Positions 51,470 to 59,977 of a DNA stretch of 64,000 nucleotides are shown here, piece after piece. The DNA lies in contig NZ_JAHUWH010000007.1 of the NCBI RefSeq assembly GCF_019219095.1, forward strand, positions 186,001-250,000. Reading direction: 5' to 3'. The DNA comes from Acidovorax sp. sic0104. GTDB lineage: Bacteria; Pseudomonadota; Gammaproteobacteria; Burkholderiales; Burkholderiaceae_C. The translations under genes were made by a program, and so were the position numbers. The notes under the pieces were generated by a model. It saw nothing but the letters and a program-made list of their open reading frames with translations. It had not been told where the DNA came from and searched no databases. How positions within the stretch are numbered: position 1 is the first letter of the stretch; every line of letters begins with the position of its first letter.

Positions 51470-53356
51470 ATGGATACCTTACAGTTTTACCCGACCGGGG
51501 AACGCACCGCAGCACTCATGTGGTCGAAGTTCAAGCGTTCGGTGCGGCACGTGTGCGATCCTAGTGCGGGGCGCGGCCACCTGCTGCACTACGCCGAGGA
51601 GGGGTTCCCGAACCTCACCGATGACGAGATCCCATGGATCGCGGAACTTGACGAGGGGGATGCCTCCGGCAGTCGGTTCCGCGAGTACGCGCGCACGAAG
51701 TACAGTGGCATCAGCGAGCGATCGGTGGTGGAGATCGACGTCGCGCATCACCCCCATCTCAAGGAAATGGGTGTGAGCATACTGGGCTACGATTTCCTGG
51801 ACATACGGTCCCTTGCCACGGTAACCACGCTCATCCTAAATCCGCCATTTCAAGCGGGTTGCGCGCACGTTCTGCATGGCTGGGACTGTCTCGTGGATGG
51901 CGAACTCGTTGCGATCATCAATGCGGAGACCATTCGCAATCCTTACAGCCAGGATCGACGGCGCCTCTCGGATTTGATTCAGCGCCACGGTTCGGTGGAG
52001 TTCCTAAAAGATCAGTTCGTTCGTGACGTGGAGCGGGTCACAGAGGTTGAGGTCGCCCTGATTCATTTGGACAAGACTCCTCAAAAGTACCTTGAGATCG
52101 AGAAGCTACTTGGAGACCTCGCCCGGTGTCCTGAAGGACCGGGGGAGGTAGATCCCGACGTGTGCAATGCGCTTGCTCTACCCAACAACTTCGCAGGCGA
52201 TGCCTGCTTTCGTTTCGAGCAGGCCGTCGCTGCCGCGCGTAGGGCAAGCGAAAGCATGGCTGTGGCCGATCACCTTGCGAGGGGGCTCGGCCTCACTTTG
52301 GAGGAGATGCAGGCGAAGGGCTTGGGAGGAGACTTCCGCGAGATGGCACTGCCAATTCGTGAAGTGGCCACCGAGGATTTCTGCAAGCGCTACAAAGAAC
52401 TGAAGAAGCGGGCGTGGGCATCGGTGCTCCGAAGCTCGCTGTTGAGCGACAAGCTCTCGAACCTGGCCAGGAAGAAGTTGGAGGCATCCGCTGCCCACAT
52501 CTACGACCTGGCCTTCACCGAGGCGAATATTCACGGCCTCTTTCGAGGGGTTGTCGAAGCGATGCCCAACATCTTCGAGGAGATGATGGTCCAGCTCTTT
52601 GACACGATCATTGGAAGGAACAACGACAACGTGGTGTTCTACAAGAGCTTCAAGTCCAACGACAAACACCGCATTGGTATGCGCCTGCGCAAGACGCGGT
52701 TCATTCTCCCGAGGATGAAGACTTCTTTCAAGACGCTTGACTACGAGGCGCAAGCAATACTCGGGGACATCGACAAGTGCTTTCACTACCTTCATGGCGG
52801 GACGGGAGAGTACGACGGGATCGTTGCTTCCCTAAACAAGGGTTTGGCAACTGGCGCGAGCGTTGATACCCGGTATTTCCGCTATCGCTGGTTTGCCGGC
52901 GCGCAGACAATTCATGTCTCAGCACGCAACCCCGAGGTCATGGAGAGGCTCAACCGATTCGTCGGAAGGCTTCGCCAGTGGTTACCCGGGGACATGGCTG
53001 AGGCGAACGATGACTTCCGAAAACAGTACGAGACGGCCGAGGCCTTGAAGGACGAGTACGAGAAGTCTCTGTCAGCACAGCGGGCGACAACTGGTACCCG
53101 CCTTACGTCTCTCATGAGCAGTGAGATCACCTACAGCGCGCTCAGGCAGGCGCAGGGCCGAGAGGAAGATGGCGATTCGATCAAGCTGCAAAGGCTTGCT
53201 CAGGCCATGGAGGTTGTTCACGAGAGCCACGGCCTCCAATGCGGCGCGGCGCTGCCCACGGCGGCGCCCCTCGCGGCCCTTGAGATGGGCGGCAACCCGC
53301 CGCCCGTTCAGGCCAGCGGTGGAGAACCCGAGCAGCTTTTGCTGCTCGCTGCATAG
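51470..53356 (+). CDS. Class I SAM-dependent N6-adenine DNA methyltransferase, DUF4942-like
   Basis: The product is 628 residues from ATG 51470 (CAGGAG upstream). The start MDTLQFYPTGERTAALMW, the SAM motif CDPSAGRGHLL near residues 29-39 and the catalytic NPPF near 124 mark an N6-adenine methylase. The C-terminal 450 residues (MNIHG-like VVEAMPNIFEEMMVQLFDTI, then NDNVVFYKSF) resemble the DUF4942 region found in plasmid methylases. It would methylate the element's DNA, giving protection or regulatory marks. Together with the methylase-helicase it makes two modification genes in tandem. Confidence 0.8.
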   Translation: MDTLQFYPTGERTAALMWSKFKRSVRHVCDPSAGRGHLLHYAEEGFPNLTDDEIPWIAELDEGDASGSRFREYARTKYSGISERSVVEIDVAHHPHLKEMGVSILGYDFLDIRSLATVTTLILNPPFQAGCAHVLHGWDCLVDGELVAIINAETIRNPYSQDRRRLSDLIQRHGSVEFLKDQFVRDVERVTEVEVALIHLDKTPQKYLEIEKLLGDLARCPEGPGEVDPDVCNALALPNNFAGDACFRFEQAVAAARRASESMAVADHLARGLGLTLEEMQAKGLGGDFREMALPIREVATEDFCKRYKELKKRAWASVLRSSLLSDKLSNLARKKLEASAAHIYDLAFTEANIHGLFRGVVEAMPNIFEEMMVQLFDTIIGRNNDNVVFYKSFKSNDKHRIGMRLRKTRFILPRMKTSFKTLDYEAQAILGDIDKCFHYLHGGTGEYDGIVASLNKGLATGASVDTRYFRYRWFAGAQTIHVSARNPEVMERLNRFVGRLRQWLPGDMAEANDDFRKQYETAEALKDEYEKSLSAQRATTGTRLTSLMSSEITYSALRQAQGREEDGDSIKLQRLAQAMEVVHESHGLQCGAALPTAAPLAALEMGGNPPPVQASGGEPEQLLLLAA

Positions 53357-53427
53357 GTCGCTCCCCGGCTGGGCTGAGTCTCCCTTTTGGTAGACTTTGC
53401 CTGGTCGGGCCGCGACAAATAAGGCGG

Positions 53428-53486
53428 CCAGCACCTCCGGTGCTGGCTTCCTACTGGAACTTCTTTCGAGGTTCCATTGGGAAGCC
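53428..53486 (+). repeat. Terminator-like stem and P0 hairpin of leader copy 11
   Basis: CCAGCACC/GGTGCTGG (53428-53435, 53439-53446), then GGCTTCC/GGAAGCC (53445-53451, 53480-53486) with inner TGGAAC/GTTCCA (53455-53460, 53471-53476). Confidence 0.75.
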
Positions 53487-53518
53487 AAATTGCTGTCTCA
53501 GGTTGATCCTGGGCTCAT

Positions 53519-53635
53519 ATTCCAAGCTGGGGAATTCAAACAATCAGTATTACTGCTCGTTAGAGCGTCTTTTTCAACCCGGGTGGGCATCGCTGCCCAC
53601 GGGCCGGTGCACATCCAACATTCTGGAGATGCACC
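53519..53635 (+). promoter_or_regulatory. Pseudoknot leader copy 11
   Basis: P1 ATTCC/GGAAT (53519-53523, 53531-53535) with AGCTG inside; the partner is CAGT (53545-53548), pairing with GCTG through one G-T wobble. P3 GCTC-GTTA-GAGC (53555-53566). P4 GTGGGCA/TGCCCAC (53583-53589, 53594-53600). TGGAG precedes ATG 53636. Confidence 0.7.
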
Positions 53636-54301
53636 ATGCATTCATACAACCACGCCTTTTTCTGGCGCGTGGACATTTCGAAGGCCAGTCCCTTCATGGG
53701 CGAGGCAGTGAGCATCGAGTGGGCTACGTGTTGCCTCAACGTCAACACAAACAACGCGAAGGTGCGCATTCAGCCCGTCGCCGATCCGGTGCTCCGCATC
53801 GACTCAGCATTCGATGTGCTGAACACTACCCTTGATACCTGTGGCCACCTCGACGGTGCTTCCGCCCAGCTGGCGACTGCCAGGCTTCGCCTTGAAATTG
53901 TTCGGGCGCTTCACGACGCCGCACGCACCGCTACGGCCGAGGCCACGCTGCAAGACCTGATCCCTGAAATTCAGGGTTTCGACCTGCAAACCTTCAACGG
54001 GTGGACGGGAGCAGCATGCTCACTGCTCGATGGCAAGTCCCGTGGCACCGCGCTGTGGGACCCTATCTTCGACGGGTACCTGCTCTTGGAGGACGGTTAT
54101 CTCGTGGCACTCCCCGCGTCTGCTGCGCGCGCTGGACAGGCCAAGATCGTGTGCGGCTCGCTTGAAGATGCCCACCAAGTGGATCTGTCTTCCTGGGATG
54201 ACGCTCGCGGGACCTGGGACGGTTGCTTGTCGCCTTCGCTGGGACGTGACGTGCTGCTCAACCCGAAGTTGGTTCAGCTGGACCTCGTCCCTGCTGATTG
54301 A
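53636..54301 (+). CDS. Hypothetical protein, 221 aa
   Basis: MHSYNHAFFWRVDISKASPF opens a soluble protein with helices at about 85-130 (LATARLRLEIVRALHDAART) and strands in the last 90 residues (DPIFDGYLLLEDGYLVALPA, VLLNPKLVQLDLVPAD). TGGAG lies upstream. No family recognised. Confidence 0.6.
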   Translation: MHSYNHAFFWRVDISKASPFMGEAVSIEWATCCLNVNTNNAKVRIQPVADPVLRIDSAFDVLNTTLDTCGHLDGASAQLATARLRLEIVRALHDAARTATAEATLQDLIPEIQGFDLQTFNGWTGAACSLLDGKSRGTALWDPIFDGYLLLEDGYLVALPASAARAGQAKIVCGSLEDAHQVDLSSWDDARGTWDGCLSPSLGRDVLLNPKLVQLDLVPAD

Positions 54302-54351
54302 AAGGGCCCGTGAGGGCTCAGAACAGTGAAGCCGCCTCCCACAAGGAAGCG

Positions 54352-54390
54352 GTCTTTCCCAAGCCGCCATGCGGGAGGCTTCGGAAAGAC
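54352..54390 (+). repeat. P0 hairpin of leader copy 12
   Basis: GTCTTTCC/GGAAAGAC (54352-54359, 54383-54390) with inner AAGCC/GGCTT (54361-54365, 54377-54381). A further stem GATCGC/GCGATC lies at 54394-54418. Confidence 0.75.
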
Positions 54391-54421
54391 TTTGATCGCG
54401 ATCCTACTGCTTGCGATCGAT

Positions 54422-54543
54422 ACGGTAGCTGACCGTGCCGTCCTGGCGATTCAGCAATCACGCGGCGAATGCCGAATTTTCAACCTGCCGGGTGCTTGTG
54501 TCCCGGGGGGGGCCGTGCCTGGCGATTTCTTTAAGGAGATGTC
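54422..54543 (+). promoter_or_regulatory. Pseudoknot leader copy 12
   Basis: P1 ACGGT/ACCGT (54422-54426, 54432-54436), exact loop AGCTG; CAGC at 54452-54455. P3 CGGC-GAAT-GCCG (54463-54474). P4 CCGGG/CCCGG (54488-54492, 54502-54506). AAGGAG precedes ATG 54544. Confidence 0.8.
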
Positions 54544-54846
54544 ATGACACGTGCAACTTTGAACCGTACCGAAGGCTCCACCTCGATGGTTTCGGCGAAT
54601 CATCAGCTCAGTCTGGTGGTGGACTGCGACGAAAGAGGTGAGTTCCGGGCCCACGTGGATAACGCCATGGGTCGTTCGATCTTCGACTACGACAATCTGG
54701 ACCCCGAGTCTGGTGCGCCAGATCCGGACGGCCTCTGGCTCATCACGTATGGCTTCATGCGCCACCCGCGCGATACCGCAGGGTTGCTCGACTACCTCCA
54801 GTCGATGGGCATTGTTGGTGCGAGCGCGACCTTGGTGGCCAGTTAG
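54544..54846 (+). CDS. Hypothetical protein, 100 aa
   Basis: AAGGAG lies seven bases before the ATG. A small acidic protein: QLSLVVDCDERGEFRAHVDN, SIFDYDNLDPESGAPDPDGL, then FMRHPRDTAGLLDYLQSMGI. Strand-rich first half and a C-terminal helix. Function unknown. Confidence 0.55.
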   Translation: MTRATLNRTEGSTSMVSANHQLSLVVDCDERGEFRAHVDNAMGRSIFDYDNLDPESGAPDPDGLWLITYGFMRHPRDTAGLLDYLQSMGIVGASATLVAS

Positions 54847-54998
54847 ATCGCCAGTGCGCCGAGTCCCAGACTTGGCGCGCTTTGTCCCTGCGAAAGGCTC
54901 TCCAGACCAGTTGAGCCGCTATTTTTCAACCCCTCGGCGGGCGCTACTGGCCCCTGGTGGGGGAGCGCCTGCCAACCGACCCATTGGAGACAGACAAC
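54847..54998 (+). promoter_or_regulatory. Hairpins before thymidine kinase operon
   Basis: GCGCC/GGCGC stem after the previous gene, then GGCGGGCGCT/AGCGCCTGCC (about 54938-54972, one mismatch) preceded by TTTTTCAACCCC, then TTGGAG before ATG 54999. No AGCTG box is found. Confidence 0.55.
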
Positions 54999-55307
54999 AT
55001 GAATGTGAACATTACCGCTGCGGCCGCAAAGCCGCTGACCCCTCGGCAAATGGAGGATGCCTTCCAGGGCTCCCCTCGATCGCAGGTGAAGATCGAGGCG
55101 CTCTATGCGTCCCGAGAGGCCATGGTCACTGAACTGGCGCTCAAGGGCCAGATCCTTCCACTCGATATCGCCAACCTTGATCGGTTGGGCCGGGTTCGCG
55201 TTGCCAACGACCATTGGCGCATCTGTTCGCCTGAAGCGCGCAAGGCGCTCGCAGCCGACGCGCACCACCAGGTGCGCAGCTGCGCGGCAATATCGTCGGC
55301 TCTGTGA
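54999..55307 (+). CDS. Hypothetical protein, 102 aa
   Basis: MNVNITAAAAKPLTPRQMED, then helices SPRSQVKIEALYASREAMVT and a KGQILPLDIANLDRLGRVRV strand region: a small soluble protein. Its last four bases overlap the GTG start of the thymidine kinase gene, so they are coupled. Function unknown. Confidence 0.55.
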   Translation: MNVNITAAAAKPLTPRQMEDAFQGSPRSQVKIEALYASREAMVTELALKGQILPLDIANLDRLGRVRVANDHWRICSPEARKALAADAHHQVRSCAAISSAL

Positions 55308-55873
55308 GTAACCACGCCATGCTCGACTTCTACTACAGCACCATGCGCGGTGGCAAATCGACTGCGCTGCTACAGCGCCGGCACAACCTGTTGTCGATCG
55401 GCAAGAGAGTGCTGGTGTTGACCAGCGCCCTTGATGACCGGTTTGAGGTTGGCAAGGTGACCTCCCGGATGGGGCCTCAGTGCGACGCGCAGGTGTTTCA
55501 CCGAGAAACCGTCTTTGCCATGAGTGCTGCGTTTGTGAACATCGACGAGGTCATGATCGATGAGGCACAGTTTCTGACATCGGACCAAGTCCAGCAGATC
55601 CACCAGAACCTGTGCGCTGGCCAAGACCTGCGTGTGTCGTGCTTCGGGCTGCGGAGTACCTTCCAGGGACGCCCTTTCGAAGGCGCGGCCTGGCTACTCG
55701 CCTTGGCAGATGCCTTGCATGAAATCTCGACGCTTTGCGGCTGCGGGAGCAAGGCAACCCTCAACCAGCGCGTCGATGGCTCGGGCATGCCTGTGCGCCA
55801 AGGCCCTGAGCTGGAGATTGGTGGGGACACCCGCTATCGCCCGGTGTGCCCCAAGTGCTTCTACGAAGCCTGA
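55304..55873 (+). CDS. tdk: Thymidine kinase
   Basis: The product is 189 residues from GTG 55304 (an ATG five codons later is possible). The TK1-type motifs are present: FYYSTMRGGKST (P-loop, residues 9-20), DEAQFL near 86 (Walker B), CFGLRSTFQGRPFEGAAWLL (lasso region) and the zinc cysteines CGCG near 144 and CPKC near 183. It phosphorylates thymidine to dTMP by the salvage route. With NrdJ the element can raise its own DNA precursor supply, as large phages do. Confidence 0.9.
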   Translation: MSNHAMLDFYYSTMRGGKSTALLQRRHNLLSIGKRVLVLTSALDDRFEVGKVTSRMGPQCDAQVFHRETVFAMSAAFVNIDEVMIDEAQFLTSDQVQQIHQNLCAGQDLRVSCFGLRSTFQGRPFEGAAWLLALADALHEISTLCGCGSKATLNQRVDGSGMPVRQGPELEIGGDTRYRPVCPKCFYEA

Positions 55874-56090
55874 GGTGGCGCGACTGGGGGGATCCGCCCG
55901 AAAGGGCAGGGTACCCCTGCCACAGCCCCTAGTTCGCCGCTCTGAGCGCCATTGGCGCTCGCTTGGGCGGTCCTAGCGGGCATGCAACAGCGCGTATTGA
56001 AGCGCGCGCACCCTGAAACCTTCAAAACACCGCAACGCGGGCACTCTGTAGCCTCCCGGGGCCGGTGCTCGCCATCCTTAGGAGATCACC
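55874..56090 (+). promoter_or_regulatory. Leader with terminator stem; pseudoknot not intact
   Basis: GAGCGCC/GGCGCTC (about 55945-55961) follows tdk. Further down are CAGCGCG and a CCCGGGGCC block, and AGGAG before ATG 56091. A CAGC is present but no GCTG loop faces it, so this may be a decayed copy. Confidence 0.45.
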
Positions 56091-56321
56091 ATGAATCAAT
56101 CACAACCCCGCAATGTCACGATCCTGGGAGGGATTGCAACTCTTGACGACGGCACCACCGTGGATCTGACTCGCGTGCAAGCCGCCCTGAACGCCGCTTT
56201 TTCGGAAACCGGGGATCGGGACTACATGCGCTGCGCAGATGAGTTGGCGAAGATCACTGGCCTGGAGGAGACCGCCTGTGGCTTCCTGCCGGCAGGGGCT
56301 GCACCGGCCATGTCGGCGTAG
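56091..56321 (+). CDS. Small hypothetical protein, 76 aa
   Basis: MNQSQPRNVTILGGIATLDD, then helical VQAALNAAFSETGDRDYMRC and a Gly/Ala-rich end. AGGAG lies upstream. It is the last plus-strand gene before the minus-strand island. Function unknown. Confidence 0.5.
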   Translation: MNQSQPRNVTILGGIATLDDGTTVDLTRVQAALNAAFSETGDRDYMRCADELAKITGLEETACGFLPAGAAPAMSA

Positions 56322-56378
56322 CCGATCACCACCGCACAGGCCCTTAGCCCGTGCTCAAGACTCGTTTCGAAAACCTAG

Positions 56379-56417
56379 AGCCCAGCTCGTTTCCGTTTGG
56401 AACCGGCTGGGCTTTTT
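56379..56417 (+). terminator. Strong intrinsic terminator
   Basis: AGCCCAGC/GCTGGGCT (56379-56386, 56406-56413), inner TTCC/GGAA, then five T. Confidence 0.9.
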
Positions 56418-56437
56418 GCATTTTATGGGTTTCCGCA

Positions 56438-58414
56438 TCAATTGGGGGACGCCGATACAGGAACGTCTAGCCTGGCTAAATGCTTTGTAAAAAAATCCAG
56501 ATAGCGACTTTCGTTCTCCACGAAGGCCACCAAATTCTCCTTTGCTCGGGTCAATCCTGTAAATACCATTTCAGGGCTATCATTGTTGTTTACAAGCAAG
56601 AAGATCAAGGGAGACTCAAAGCCCTTGAAGCTATGCGTAGAACTAAGCTTCATGACGCCGCTATTGAGATTGAAACCCTTCTTCTTGGAGGCGCTAATTT
56701 CCTGATACTTCCTGGAGTATTTTGGATGCTCCGATACCTCTAATGAAGGGAATGTGCAAAGTGTGCGCTCCTTATGTGCATCAGATGTTCTTAGAACATG
56801 GTCAAGCTGTTGCAAGATGATTTCTTGCGATGAGATGATAGAAATGTCGTTTGGGTGGATAGAGTGTTCCTTGGCGATCCTAACGATATGAGAAGCAAGC
56901 CCTTCCATGTTTTGTCTATCAAACGCAGTGTAAGCTTGAATGCCAATGTTTGTAAGACTCAATTGAAAAGACTCGTCTACATCAACCTCATAATCTTGAT
57001 CCAGGAATGCGTTTTGAAATGATTCAACCAAGGGGATGATCGGGGATTCTAAAGTGTAGCGATAGCTCTTAGTCAGTTTTATCCATGGGCCAAAGCCTTC
57101 CACTACCTTGGAGCGCCGCTCTCCATCTAATGCTCGTTTGTAGATATTCTGCTTTTCATCTCCGAAAAGCAGCATCTCCCCATCTTCAGTGAGGAAGTTC
57201 GAGCGAATCATTTTGATCCACTCGGGCTTGTAATCTTGAATTTCGTCTATCAGAATGGTGTCATAAACCGTCTTGATTGCTCTGCCTTCAAAGACAGTTT
57301 GATTGCTGTAGTAGGTCGCTTCCAAGTACTGATCACGCTCAGCAGCAATACGCCTTGCGGTAGAAGAGTCTTTGCCGTCGTATTGCAGGTGTTGTGGAAT
57401 GACGACATTGATCTCCGAGTTATTTAATGCGACGGTGATGAACCGGTGGTAGTTGCTAATATCAAACGCGGACCAAGGGAAGTCCTCGCGCACGGCACTA
57501 ATCTTGTCGTGGATATAGCTGCCTAGAGTGATGTTGAAGGTCAAGATCAACACCCTGCCACCGTGGCGCTTGTGCGCATTCACCGCTCTTCCCGCTAGAA
57601 CCACCGTCTTGCCTGATCCTGCGAGGCCGCAAATCTTTGCGCGGGCTTCGCCCTTGCTTTGGATCAGTTTGGCTTGTTTCTCCGAGTAGGTGGGCGGCTT
57701 TCCTTCACTGGCGTAGTGATAGGGTGGGTTGAGAAGCCGCTTGAACTCGATGTAGACCGACTCTTCGAAGAGACTGTCTTTGGCAGCAATGGGGAAGGCA
57801 ATCTTTTTCAGCTTGTCCCGATACAGTGACAAAGAAAGATCGCGTTCAAACATGCGTTTGCCACGCTCAATCCATTCGCGCTTCTTTTCGTACGCATCGA
57901 AATTACTGGGTTCGGCTTTGAGCCGTTGCGCATTCTCGCGAGATTCCTCGTGAAGCCGATCTAAGTGTGGCTGATATAGACGGTCAAGAGCCGTCTTGCT
58001 GCCGTTATGAAAGTAAACGTAGGTTTTAATGATTCTAAAAAATTTATCACTTTTCAGGCTTTTTTCTAATAGTCCGTTTACGTGGATTTCAAAGAAGTTT
58101 TTCTTGTAACGGTAGACCTGTTGAAATGGCGAATAAATTTCTTGCGATCTGGTGGATAAGCTAGCGGACCACTTGTTATTGTTGTCTATGCTATAGAGGC
58201 CTAGATCCCAGTCTTTGACCTCAATAATGATGACCCCCATTCTGGGGGACATGACTACGATATCTGGTTTATCCCCGTTAAAGCAGGGCTGGGAGTACAC
58301 CTCAACTTGATCGTCAAAGTGGGACCTTAAGAATTCCAGTAGGAAGATTTCACCGGCAGTGGGTTTTTGTTTGGCAGCTTTGGCGGCTTCTAAATCTGGG
58401 ATGAGCACTGCCAT
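56438..58414 (-). CDS. NERD-nuclease domain fused to UvrD-like helicase
   Basis: The product is 658 residues on the minus strand. Residues about 18-130 form a NERD (nuclease-related) domain: AGEIFLLEFLRSHF, then KPDIVVMSPRMGVIIIEVKD with the D...E-x-K site. Then a SF1 helicase core: CGLAGSGKTVVLAGRA near 265, LILTFNITLGSYI, ILIDEIQDYKPEW, LFGDEKQNIYKRAL, and a late KLSSTHSFKGFESPLIFLL and FTGLTRAKENL. GC content is visibly lower than in the flanks and the gene runs against all neighbours, so it was probably acquired separately. A defence or DNA-repair role is plausible from the fusion type but not proven. Confidence 0.8.
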   Translation of the reverse strand: MAVLIPDLEAAKAAKQKPTAGEIFLLEFLRSHFDDQVEVYSQPCFNGDKPDIVVMSPRMGVIIIEVKDWDLGLYSIDNNNKWSASLSTRSQEIYSPFQQVYRYKKNFFEIHVNGLLEKSLKSDKFFRIIKTYVYFHNGSKTALDRLYQPHLDRLHEESRENAQRLKAEPSNFDAYEKKREWIERGKRMFERDLSLSLYRDKLKKIAFPIAAKDSLFEESVYIEFKRLLNPPYHYASEGKPPTYSEKQAKLIQSKGEARAKICGLAGSGKTVVLAGRAVNAHKRHGGRVLILTFNITLGSYIHDKISAVREDFPWSAFDISNYHRFITVALNNSEINVVIPQHLQYDGKDSSTARRIAAERDQYLEATYYSNQTVFEGRAIKTVYDTILIDEIQDYKPEWIKMIRSNFLTEDGEMLLFGDEKQNIYKRALDGERRSKVVEGFGPWIKLTKSYRYTLESPIIPLVESFQNAFLDQDYEVDVDESFQLSLTNIGIQAYTAFDRQNMEGLASHIVRIAKEHSIHPNDISIISSQEIILQQLDHVLRTSDAHKERTLCTFPSLEVSEHPKYSRKYQEISASKKKGFNLNSGVMKLSSTHSFKGFESPLIFLLVNNNDSPEMVFTGLTRAKENLVAFVENESRYLDFFTKHLARLDVPVSASPN

Positions 58415-58569
58415 AGATCTTTTCTTTCTTCGGTGCTTTGGGTTTCAGGGTCAAAGCGATAGTTCACAATGTCCCCATTGATCAGCATGTTGGATTCGGT
58501 ACAGTTCTCAAAGATACAGCCGATCCGGGCATTGGTGGCTTTTGAAGCTTGTATGGGGCATGTAATTGC
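58390..58569 (-). pseudogene. Possible gene remnant in front of the NERD helicase gene
   Basis: A 59-codon open frame without a good start reads like protein (ATNARIGCIFENCTESNMLI, then GDIVNYRFDPETQSTEERKD) and overlaps the NERD start. The only ATG (58488) would give 32 residues. It may be the tail of a gene cut at the island border. Confidence 0.3.
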
Positions 58570-58621
58570 TTAACTATCGGCGCCTCTCTCAATTAATCAG
58601 AAACGCACGCACAAGGAATGC

Positions 58622-59221
58622 TCAAAGGACATTTCTGCGAGCTTGTTCTTTATCGCGACTTTCATTGATATTTTTTTGTTTAAACTTTTTATCTTTTTCT
58701 ATGGCATCTAGAGAGTTGTAGCGAACCTCAATCATAAGCTCCCTAGGCGCTGGCTGGTAAGTTTTTTGAGTGTACACAATAACATTTCCATTGCTGGTCT
58801 GGAATTCAAGTCCGTTCATCCCGCCACTTTCAATCGGTCCGTTCTTCTTGTATTTTGTTGCCAAATCGGACACCACAGTAGCGTATTGTTCGTCTCCTCC
58901 GAAAATAGATAGAGAACCATAGGTTACGGGTGCATCCCCCCCACCATCACATGAAACGTAGAACAAGCTGGCACCTGGATAACCAGCTGGGATTAACTGA
59001 GCAGAGGCCGGAATGGAATCCAGTCTGAGTAATTTGTTGGAGGTCGGTTTTAGCGCACTAGCCGCTTGCCGACAGGTGGTTTTGCCAATCTCTACTCCGA
59101 ATGGTGCTGCACTTGAGAGGCTGCTAGATTCTGGTCGGACAGTCTGCGCCTGGAGGGGGCATAGGCTTCCGGAAATTAGACAAGACATGATTCCAAGCCT
59201 TTTAACTAAATGTATATTCAT
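58622..59221 (-). CDS. Exported hypothetical protein, 199 aa
   Basis: ATG 59221 (GGGA upstream) gives a signal peptide MNIHLVKRLGIMSCLISGSL ending near LQAQ. The mature part has two cysteines (KTTCRQ, VSCDGG), beta strands (GASLFYVSCDG, VTYGSLSIFGGDEQ, NGLEFQTSNGNVIVYTQK) and a basic helical tail. It is AT-richer than the neighbourhood, like the helicase gene. It is probably periplasmic. Unknown family; no evidence for a defence role beyond position. Confidence 0.6.
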   Translation of the reverse strand: MNIHLVKRLGIMSCLISGSLCPLQAQTVRPESSSLSSAAPFGVEIGKTTCRQAASALKPTSNKLLRLDSIPASAQLIPAGYPGASLFYVSCDGGGDAPVTYGSLSIFGGDEQYATVVSDLATKYKKNGPIESGGMNGLEFQTSNGNVIVYTQKTYQPAPRELMIEVRYNSLDAIEKDKKFKQKNINESRDKEQARRNVL

Positions 59222-59911
59222 TCCCAAATGCTCTAACGTGATGTGTTCAGCAATATACCAGCAAGTTGGGATGGCGCCTTTAATCCTCTTTGCATCCATT
59301 GTCGCGAAGGCGAACGCGAATGCCCGTTTCCGGCCGAATTCTGCCGCACAAGCTCATGGCTTACGAGCCAACACGCGCTGAGGGCTGAGTTCAAGCAACC
59401 AACATTTCGAACGGATTCGAGTCTCTTAAACCGAGGTCAATGTATTTACCCGTTAACTCATCTGGGTCCCCACAAGCGCAAAAAAACGCTCTCTGAAAGT
59501 CGCAAAACACTCACTGAGGATCGTCCGTGACGACCCGTCAGACAGGGCGTGCCCCACCAGCAATGGCAAATGCGCTTGCTCGAACCTCCTCAAGAAATAC
59601 CGTTCTTTCCCACTAGCTAGTTGAGCCTTGCACTGTAGAACCGAAGCCCGGCACCTCCTTGGGGCAATGCAGCTTAAGCCAAGGCTGTTATGAAGGTTTG
59701 GCTAACCGTTTGGGATGTGGTACCGCTCAGGACCGTTGCGGCTCCGTGACGCCTCGGGCTTCTGAACAGAAGCGCCCAAACGAAGTGGAAACTGTCCCGC
59801 CAGGCTAAATCTGGGGCACAATGCCTGCCGTGGACCCAAGGCGGTCGGATGGCATTGCAAGGCCAACCGGCTAGTACCCTCGGATCCTCCTAGCAGCCGC
59901 ATGGCTGTGGT
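59222..59911. other. Gene-poor region, first part
   Basis: About 690 bp without a convincing gene: open frames are short, lack ribosome sites and have poor composition. A small hairpin GCTTCTG/CAGAAGC lies at about 59758-59773. Composition returns from AT-rich to GC-rich around 59,500. It may be junction debris of the island. Confidence 0.4.
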
Positions 59912-59977
59912 GAGCGGTAGCTGGCCGTGCCTTTGTGCGAAACAGCATCACAGGCCTGCGGCCTCCACCTTCGGTGG
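59904..59977 (+). promoter_or_regulatory. Pseudoknot leader copy 13, without a following gene
   Basis: CAGCC/GGCTG stem just upstream (about 59904-59917). P1 CGGT/GCCG (59915-59918, 59924-59927), loop AGCTG; CAGC at 59943-59946. P3 AGGCC/GGCCT (59952-59956, 59960-59964). P4-like CCACC/GGTGG (59965-59969, 59973-59977). No ribosome site or start codon follows. Confidence 0.6.
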
